A DNA stretch of 10,822 nt. Origin: Candidatus Peregrinibacteria bacterium (lineage in GTDB: Bacteria > Patescibacteria > Gracilibacteria > UM-FILTER-43-11). Both the position numbers and the translations under genes were made by a program. Shown one piece after another: positions 6,688-10,822 of the stretch. The stretch lies in NCBI GenBank assembly GCA_030620215.1, contig JAUXFE010000009.1, positions 1 through 10,822 of the forward strand. The letters are read 5' to 3'. Position 1 is the stretch's first letter. Each line of letters opens with the position of its first letter. The notes beneath the pieces were generated by a model, which was given only the letters and a program-made list of their open reading frames with translations, made no database searches and was not told where the DNA came from.

Positions 6688-9600
6688 ATGAAAAAAATGC
6701 GCCCGATACGCGGCCTTACAATCAACCGCTTTTTTACAGCCCCCGATGTCGATCCTTTAAAAGATATCGAATATGTCAAACGCGACTGCCGAATCACTAG
6801 ACAAGATGGATCCATAGTTTTTGAAATGAAAGATTTCAGAACTCCAAAAGGCTGGTCGCAAAACGCAAGCGACATTATGGCCTCTAAATATGCCAGAAAA
6901 GCCGGAGTTCCACAGCTGGATGAAAATGGCAAAGTAATTAAAGATAAAGATGGTAAACCTGTCTTAGGAAAAGAAAAAGGTGCTGATGAAATAGTAAGTC
7001 GAATGACAGGGTGCTGGCGTATGTGGGCCGAAGAAAATGGATACTTTGACAACAAAGAATCGGCAGATATATACGAAGCAGAAATAAATCATATGCTTAT
7101 CAGCCAAATGGTGGCACCAAACTCCCCACAATGGTTTAATACCGGTATTAATTCAGCTTACGGTATTAATGGTCCGGCTCAGGGGCATCATTATGCTGAC
7201 CCGAAAACCGGAAAAATCAAAAAATCCGAAGATTCCTACACTCATCCGCAACCACACGCATGCTTTATTCAATCGGTTAAAGACGATCTCGTAAACGAAG
7301 GTGGGATTATGGATCTCTGGATGCGTGAAGCACGCTTGTTCAAATATGGCTCAGGTACAGGTACTAATTTCTCTGCAATCCGCGGTGGAGGTGAAGCCCT
7401 TTCTGGCGGTGGTTTTTCTTCCGGTTTAATGTCATTTCTTAAAATCGGTGACCGGGCTGCAGGTGCTATTAAATCCGGTGGTACAACTCGTCGCGCAGCC
7501 AAAATGGTCTGCCTCAATATAGACCATCCTGAAATCGAAAGTTTCATAGATTGGAAAGTAGAGGAAGAACAAAAGGTCGCAATACTTATCGCTGCTGGAT
7601 ACTCCAACGATTTCAATGGCGAAGCATATGCAACTGTTTCCGGTCAGAATTCCAATAATTCAATTCGTATCTCAAATAAATTCATGAAAGCCGTCGAAAA
7701 AAACGAAGAATTCGATCTTATACAAAGAACTGACGGCAAACCATTTAAAACCATAAAAGCCCGCGATCTCTGGGGTAAAATCGGCTATGCAGCTTGGGCC
7801 TGTGCAGATCCGGGAGTTCAATTCGATACTACTATTAACGAATGGCACACATGCCCAAAAGGCGGCCGAATCAATGCATCCAATCCGTGTAGTGAATATA
7901 TGTTCTTAGATGATACGGCCTGCAATCTGGCATCTCTAAACTTAGAAAAATTTTTAGATATAGAAAAAGGTGTATTTGATATCAATGCTTATCGCCACGC
8001 GATCCGCCTTTGGACTATCACATTGGAAATCAGTGTTTTAATGGCACAATTCCCAAGTTATGAAATCGCTAAAAGAAGTTATGAATACCGAACACTTGGT
8101 CTTGGTTATGCCAACCTAGGTACCATTCTAATGATTTTAGGTATTCCCTACGACAGCGAAGAAGGGCGTGCAATTGCGGCAAGTCTTACTTCTATTTTAA
8201 CAGGAGTATCATATGAAGCATCTGCGGAAATGGCGGATCATTTCGGTCCGTTCTCACGTTACGAACACAATAAAGACGATATGCTTCGCGTAATACGAAA
8301 TCATTTACGCGCCGCCTACAGCGCTCCAGACAGTGAATACGAAAAACTGGAAATAAAACCAATTGGCATCGAAAAAAAGCACTGTCCCGATTATCTTTAC
8401 GAAGCCTCTTGTCAATCTTGGGATCAGGCTCTCGAAAAAAGCAGAGAATATGGATTCCGCAATGCTCAGGTTTCCACAATCGCTCCAACCGGCACCATCG
8501 GCCTTCTTATGGATTGCGACACAACCGGCGTAGAACCTGATTTTGCCTTAGTAAAATTCAAAAAATTAGCTGGTGGCGGTTATATGAAAATAATCAATCA
8601 ATCCGTTCCTGTTGCCTTAAAAAAGCTTGGATACGAAAGTGAACAAATTCAGAAAGTTATCTATTATGTAATCGGAAAAGGTTCTTTATTCGATGCACCA
8701 GTTATTAATATAGAATCCCTAAAAGAAAAGGGGCTGGAAGATGATGAAATTAAAAATATCGAAAAAAGCTTAGAAAATGCCTTCGATATCAATATGGCAT
8801 TTAACAAATTTACAATTGGCGAAAAGGCACTTGAACGTTTTGACATAAAACCCGATGTTTACAACGATGCAAACTTTAACTTCTTAAAAGAGATAGGATT
8901 TTCAGAAGAAGAAATCGAAGCTGTAAACGAATATATCTGTGGCACGATGACAATAGAAGGCGCACCTCATATAAAAGAGGAGCATTTGCCTATATTTGAT
9001 TGTGCAAATAAATGCGGAAAAAAAGGCAAACGTTACATACACTATACCGGCCACATAAAAATGCTTGGTGCTGTTCAGCCATTTGTTAGTGGTTCTATCT
9101 CAAAAACCATCAACATGCCGAACGAAGTTGAAACAGAAGATATTTTAGAAGCATATGAAATGAGTTGGAAACTAGGATTAAAAGCTAACGCCATTTACCG
9201 TGATGGAAGTAAATTATCCCAACCATTAAGCACGACATCTAAAGAAAACAAAAAAGATATTAAAGAAAAAAAAGAGGTTAAAATTGCACAAAAACCATTT
9301 CGACGTCGACTAAGCAATGAGCGTCAATCCATCACTCATAAATTCTCCATTGCGGGCCACGAAGGTTATTACACAGTAGGTTTATTTGACGATGGCGCAC
9401 CGGGTGAATTCTTCATTAAAATGAGCAAAGAAGGCTCTACTCTTTCCGGAATCATGGATAGCCTCGCCCTTTCTATTTCATTAAATCTGCAGTACGGCGT
9501 ACCTCTTGAAGTTTTGGTTTCTAAATTCACCCACTCTCGTTTCGAACCATCCGGCATGACAAGTAACAACGAAATCCCAATTGTTAAATCCATTATGGAT

Positions 9601-9975
9601 TACATCGGCAGATGGTTTGCTCTTAAATTCCTTACCAAAGCTGAAGCTAAAAAATATCATAATAACGACCTTATAGATCGTGCCTACCTAGAAGGAACAA
9701 TGTCTGATATAGGCGTAATGCCAACTATTCAAAGCAAAATAACTCTAAGTGAACCAATATTAAAAAAAGAAACAACTGCTAAAAGTAAAGAAAAATCAAA
9801 AGTCAAAACTCCTGAAAAAGCAGTAGCAGTTGGTGGCGAAACTAATGTTTATACAGCTCCTCAGGCATTCCAAAACGATGACGCACCCATGTGCCACAAC
9901 TGCGGTTCAGTGATGATTCGTAATGGCAGCTGTTACAAATGCTTGGATTGCGGAGAAACATCTGGTTGTAGTTAA
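6688..9975 (+). CDS. nrdJ: Adenosylcobalamin-dependent (class II) ribonucleoside-diphosphate reductase
   Basis: This 1095-aa enzyme reduces ribonucleotides to deoxyribonucleotides with a thiyl radical made from adenosylcobalamin, without oxygen. The N-terminal region has the family's WSQNASDIMASKYARKAGVP and APNSPQWFNTG. Catalytic residues are all present by comparison with the Thermotoga enzyme: C192 (HACFIQ) and C412 (TACNLASLNL) as the redox pair, and N399-P-C401-S-E403 with the thiyl cysteine C401. The phosphate-binding PTGTI is at 600-604. After a Lys-rich linker (about 851-880) comes a TSCPD domain (about 882-980). The end is a Cys-rich zinc-ribbon-like tail (C1069, C1072, C1082, C1085, C1088, C1094), known in the family for re-reducing the active site. 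The length fits the long NrdJ subgroup. ATG 6688 is preceded by GAAAAAAC, without a Shine-Dalgarno sequence; a second ATG lies three codons on. A strong terminator follows the gene. Confidence 0.97.
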   Translation: MKKMRPIRGLTINRFFTAPDVDPLKDIEYVKRDCRITRQDGSIVFEMKDFRTPKGWSQNASDIMASKYARKAGVPQLDENGKVIKDKDGKPVLGKEKGADEIVSRMTGCWRMWAEENGYFDNKESADIYEAEINHMLISQMVAPNSPQWFNTGINSAYGINGPAQGHHYADPKTGKIKKSEDSYTHPQPHACFIQSVKDDLVNEGGIMDLWMREARLFKYGSGTGTNFSAIRGGGEALSGGGFSSGLMSFLKIGDRAAGAIKSGGTTRRAAKMVCLNIDHPEIESFIDWKVEEEQKVAILIAAGYSNDFNGEAYATVSGQNSNNSIRISNKFMKAVEKNEEFDLIQRTDGKPFKTIKARDLWGKIGYAAWACADPGVQFDTTINEWHTCPKGGRINASNPCSEYMFLDDTACNLASLNLEKFLDIEKGVFDINAYRHAIRLWTITLEISVLMAQFPSYEIAKRSYEYRTLGLGYANLGTILMILGIPYDSEEGRAIAASLTSILTGVSYEASAEMADHFGPFSRYEHNKDDMLRVIRNHLRAAYSAPDSEYEKLEIKPIGIEKKHCPDYLYEASCQSWDQALEKSREYGFRNAQVSTIAPTGTIGLLMDCDTTGVEPDFALVKFKKLAGGGYMKIINQSVPVALKKLGYESEQIQKVIYYVIGKGSLFDAPVINIESLKEKGLEDDEIKNIEKSLENAFDINMAFNKFTIGEKALERFDIKPDVYNDANFNFLKEIGFSEEEIEAVNEYICGTMTIEGAPHIKEEHLPIFDCANKCGKKGKRYIHYTGHIKMLGAVQPFVSGSISKTINMPNEVETEDILEAYEMSWKLGLKANAIYRDGSKLSQPLSTTSKENKKDIKEKKEVKIAQKPFRRRLSNERQSITHKFSIAGHEGYYTVGLFDDGAPGEFFIKMSKEGSTLSGIMDSLALSISLNLQYGVPLEVLVSKFTHSRFEPSGMTSNNEIPIVKSIMDYIGRWFALKFLTKAEAKKYHNNDLIDRAYLEGTMSDIGVMPTIQSKITLSEPILKKETTAKSKEKSKVKTPEKAVAVGGETNVYTAPQAFQNDDAPMCHNCGSVMIRNGSCYKCLDCGETSGCS

Positions 9976-10012
9976 ATACGGATGAAAAAGAATAAATAAA
10001 GACAAATCTAAA

Positions 10013-10052
10013 ACAAAAAAAACCCCGTCCCGCTTAGTGGGACGGGGTTTTT
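10013..10052. terminator. Bidirectional intrinsic terminator after nrdJ
   Basis: AACCCCGTCCC (10021-10031) and GGGACGGGGTT (10039-10049) form a perfect 11-bp stem with a 7-nt loop. A T-run follows on the plus strand and an A-run precedes it, so it can end transcripts from either side. It separates nrdJ from the RNA locus. Confidence 0.93.
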
Positions 10053-10151
10053 AAAACATTAAACATTAATGATGACAACTTTTGATTGTCAGTCTACTTT
10101 TAGCTTATTTAAAGACAAAAATCGGACATTTACAGTGCTGTTTTAAGACTA

Positions 10152-10180
10152 TTGACAATTCTTATTCGACATGCTATAAT
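10152..10180 (+). promoter_or_regulatory. Consensus sigma70-type promoter of the RNA locus
   Basis: TTGACA (10152-10157) and TATAAT (10175-10180) are both perfect consensus hexamers with the optimal 17-bp spacer. Transcription should begin near 10187. Such promoters are typical of very abundant RNAs. The 5' neighbourhood 10053-10151 is AT-rich; it holds a short inverted repeat TGACAA/TTGTCA (10073-10091) of unknown meaning and no gene. Confidence 0.9.
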
Positions 10181-10204
10181 GCTTGTCCACAATCAGTTTT
10201 GACA

Positions 10205-10215
10205 GCTCTTTAAAA
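10205..10215 (+). promoter_or_regulatory. boxA-like antitermination element
   Basis: GCTCTTTAAAA, about 18 nt after the predicted transcription start, closely resembles the boxA of rRNA leaders (TGCTCTTTAACA in E. coli), which recruits NusB/NusE so that polymerase passes structured untranslated RNA. This supports a long untranslated transcript. Short AT-rich matches can arise by chance. Confidence 0.5.
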
Positions 10216-10242
10216 TATTATATAAATACAAAAACAGTTCGG

Positions 10243-10319
10243 ATCAGTGTCCGAAAGTAGCAGATAATTTTACAAGCAATAGGTTTCTGGGGGGTTACCT
10301 GTTGCTTTCGGACACTGAT
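10243..10319 (+). other. 5' long hairpin of the RNA
   Basis: ATCAGTGTCCGAAAG (10243-10257) pairs perfectly with CTTTCGGACACTGAT (10305-10319), 15 bp. The 3' strand runs directly on into a second helix, GCAATAGGT (10276-10284) with ACCTGTTGC (10297-10305); the one shared base means one end pair yields. The left side has an 18-nt AT-rich bulge, and the apical loop contains six consecutive G (10289-10294). The 7-mer TGTCCGA recurs at 10454-10460 in the linker and could pair with the same 3' strand instead. Confidence 0.8.
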
Positions 10320-10449
10320 TTACTGAGTAGTGTGGCTAAGCGGTTACTTCAAACATCGTGTTAGATGACCAAAAGTGTTCGAGCGACCTAAGGGGTCGAC
10401 TCGTGCATTGGGCTTCGGCCCTCTCCGCTGGCAAGTTTCTCTCAGTAAA
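10319..10449 (+). other. RNA module 1
   Basis: The outer helix is TTTACTGAG (10319-10327) with CTCAGTAAA (10441-10449), 9 perfect bp. The left internal strand is TAGTGTGGCTAA, the inner helix GCGG (10340-10343) with CCGC (10425-10428), and the right strand TGGCAAGTTTCT. TACTTCA is at 10345-10351. The apical part carries three small hairpins: CATC/GATG (10354-10367), CGACC/GGTCG (10384-10398, extended by GAG/CTC) and GGGC-TTCG-GCCC (10410-10421), a stable UUCG tetraloop. Confidence 0.75.
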
Positions 10450-10468
10450 CTGATGTCCGAGTGTCAAA

Positions 10469-10591
10469 TGGGTATGAGGCAGTGTGTTCTGCGGTTCCTT
10501 CTACTTCAAGAATGATGATTCGAGGACGCGCCTAGGACGGCGACGTTGTCGGGTTATTGCAAGCCCGCAGAAGAACGTTTCTCCTCTCCCA
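10469..10591 (+). other. RNA module 2
   Basis: The outer helix is TGGG/CCCA plus GAGG/CCTC (10469-10479 with 10583-10591) around a small internal loop. The left strand is CAGTGTG (10480-10486), the inner helix TTCTGCGG (10487-10494) with CCGCAGAA (10565-10572), and the right strand GAACGTTTCT (10573-10582). TACTTCA is at 10502-10508. The apical part contains hairpins GAAT-GATG-ATTC (10510-10521) and CGAC-GTT-GTCG (10541-10551). Confidence 0.75.
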
Positions 10592-10592
10592 C

Positions 10593-10658
10593 TCCGGGTA
10601 GTGTGTTCGACGGATACTTCACCAATAAGAATCCCCGTCGATAAAAGTTTCTCCCGGA
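10593..10658 (+). other. RNA module 3 (minimal copy)
   Basis: The outer helix is TCCGGG (10593-10598) with CCCGGA (10653-10658). The left strand is TAGTGTGTT, the inner helix CGACGG (10608-10613) with CCGTCG (10635-10640), and the right strand ATAAAAGTTTCT (10641-10652). TACTTCA is at 10615-10621, inside a 21-nt apical loop with no further helix. It is the simplest copy and so defines the module's core. Confidence 0.75.
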
Positions 10659-10672
10659 ACCTTTTCTTTTTC

Positions 10673-10710
10673 GGGCGGTCGCCAAGCGACCGCCCTAATT
10701 CTAAAATTTT
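10673..10710 (+). terminator. Terminal hairpin of the RNA locus
   Basis: GGGCGGTCGC (10673-10682) and GCGACCGCCC (10686-10695) form a perfect 10-bp stem with a 3-nt loop CAA. The T-rich tract is not immediately adjacent (TAATTCTAAAATTTTT), so termination may be partial. That would allow some read-through into the gene at 10733. Confidence 0.75.
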
Positions 10711-10732
10711 TAATTCTTAATTTATATAAGTC

Positions 10733-10822
10733 ATGTCAAAATTCAACAAACCAACACCAATAATCGAAGAAGATGCTTATTGTGAAGCACTTAGCTGGCC
10801 ACCGCCAAACACCCTAAATAAA
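10733..10822 (+). CDS. N-terminus of an unknown protein, cut by the window end
   Basis: ATG 10733 opens a frame that stays open to the last base, giving 30 residues: MSKFNKPTPIIEEDAYCEAL followed by SWPPPNTLNK. I do not recognise it. The hydrophilic, Pro-rich start has no signal peptide. There is no Shine-Dalgarno sequence (TTATATAAGTC precedes the start), as for all other genes here. It begins 37 bp after the terminal hairpin stem of the RNA locus, so it is either transcribed by read-through or has its own promoter in the short AT-rich gap. Confidence 0.55.
   Translation, partial: MSKFNKPTPIIEEDAYCEALSWPPPNTLNK

Larger units (their letters stand above)
10187..10710 (+). ncRNA. Large structured non-coding RNA of unrecognised class, with three repeated modules
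   Basis: The stretch is bounded by a consensus promoter and a strong hairpin, is clearly more GC-rich than its surroundings, and is full of long helices. In order: AT-rich leader with boxA-like element, a long 5' hairpin (10243-10319), module 1 (10319-10449), a linker, module 2 (10469-10591), module 3 (10593-10658) and a terminal hairpin. Each module has an outer helix, a left strand AGTGTG, an inner helix ending in CGG, the sequence TACTTCA in the loop side, the returning CCG strand and a right strand GTTTCT. I saw none of the hallmarks of RNase P RNA, tmRNA, SRP RNA, 6S RNA, rRNA or group I/II introns. A 78-codon open frame inside it (10484-10720) crosses the helices and is taken as chance. 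A three-aptamer leader controlling the gene at 10733 is an alternative. The 5' end is inferred from the promoter. Confidence 0.78.

Noticed and set aside
6688..9975. Intein or intron inside nrdJ, a common host gene for both
   Set aside because: The reading frame aligns with normal NrdJ domains throughout. No intein block motifs or interruption near the NPCSE active site are visible; the length fits the long NrdJ subgroup.
10187..10710. tmRNA or RNase P RNA
   Set aside because: TTCGACGG at 10607 recalls a tmRNA 5' motif, but there is no tRNA-like 3' end with CCA and no tag reading frame. The RNase P core (GAGGAAAGTCC-type) is absent.
10484..10720. 78-codon open frame on the plus strand inside the structured region
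   Set aside because: It crosses the helices of modules 2 and 3 and the terminal hairpin, is extremely Arg/Ser/Pro rich, and its frame is explained by the GC-rich RNA sequence.

Overview
The window is AT-rich chromosomal DNA with a visibly more GC-rich stretch near its right end. It reads in the standard code: no gene contains an internal TGA, and TGA ends two genes. The class II ribonucleotide reductase, the small hypothetical proteins, the absence of a recognisable Shine-Dalgarno sequence before any of the eight visible starts, and a sigma70-type TTGACA/TATAAT promoter suggest an uncultivated bacterium of Patescibacteria/CPR type. That placement is an inference of low to moderate confidence.

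Layout. (1) 1-476, plus strand: the C-terminal part of queA (tRNA queuosine biosynthesis), with a palindrome inside the gene. (2) 480-6454, minus strand: a run of six genes. In transcription order these are a corrinoid adenosyltransferase, an 88-aa unknown, a secreted-PKD/7TM protein related to the '7TM transglutaminase' family, a 786-aa fusion protein, a 111-aa protein and a 112-aa unknown. The gaps on both sides of the 7TM gene hold inverted arrays of 12-bp repeats. (3) 6688-9975, plus strand: a complete adenosylcobalamin-dependent ribonucleotide reductase (nrdJ) with a strong bidirectional terminator after it. (4) 10152-10710: a consensus promoter, a boxA-like element and about 0.5 kb of highly structured DNA that ends in a perfect 10-bp hairpin. 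I read this as a non-coding RNA gene. It has a 5' long hairpin followed by three copies of one structural module, and I do not recognise it as any known RNA class. (5) 10733-end: the first 30 codons of an unknown protein.

How the genes fit together. The adenosyltransferase makes adenosylcobalamin, the cofactor NrdJ needs, and the two genes diverge from a 233-bp gap. The 786-aa protein joins an ATP-grasp amino-acid ligase-like domain, a retropepsin-like domain whose catalytic triplet appears lost, and a DUF1704/MATCAP-type HExxxH metallopeptidase. With the upstream 7TM protein it is a compact version of a known bacterial neighbourhood (7TM protein, alpha-L-glutamate-ligase-like ATP-grasp, retropepsin-like 'zinc protease', DUF1704). 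It may attach and remove terminal amino acids on an unknown target near the membrane. The two most interesting items are this fusion and the three-module RNA.
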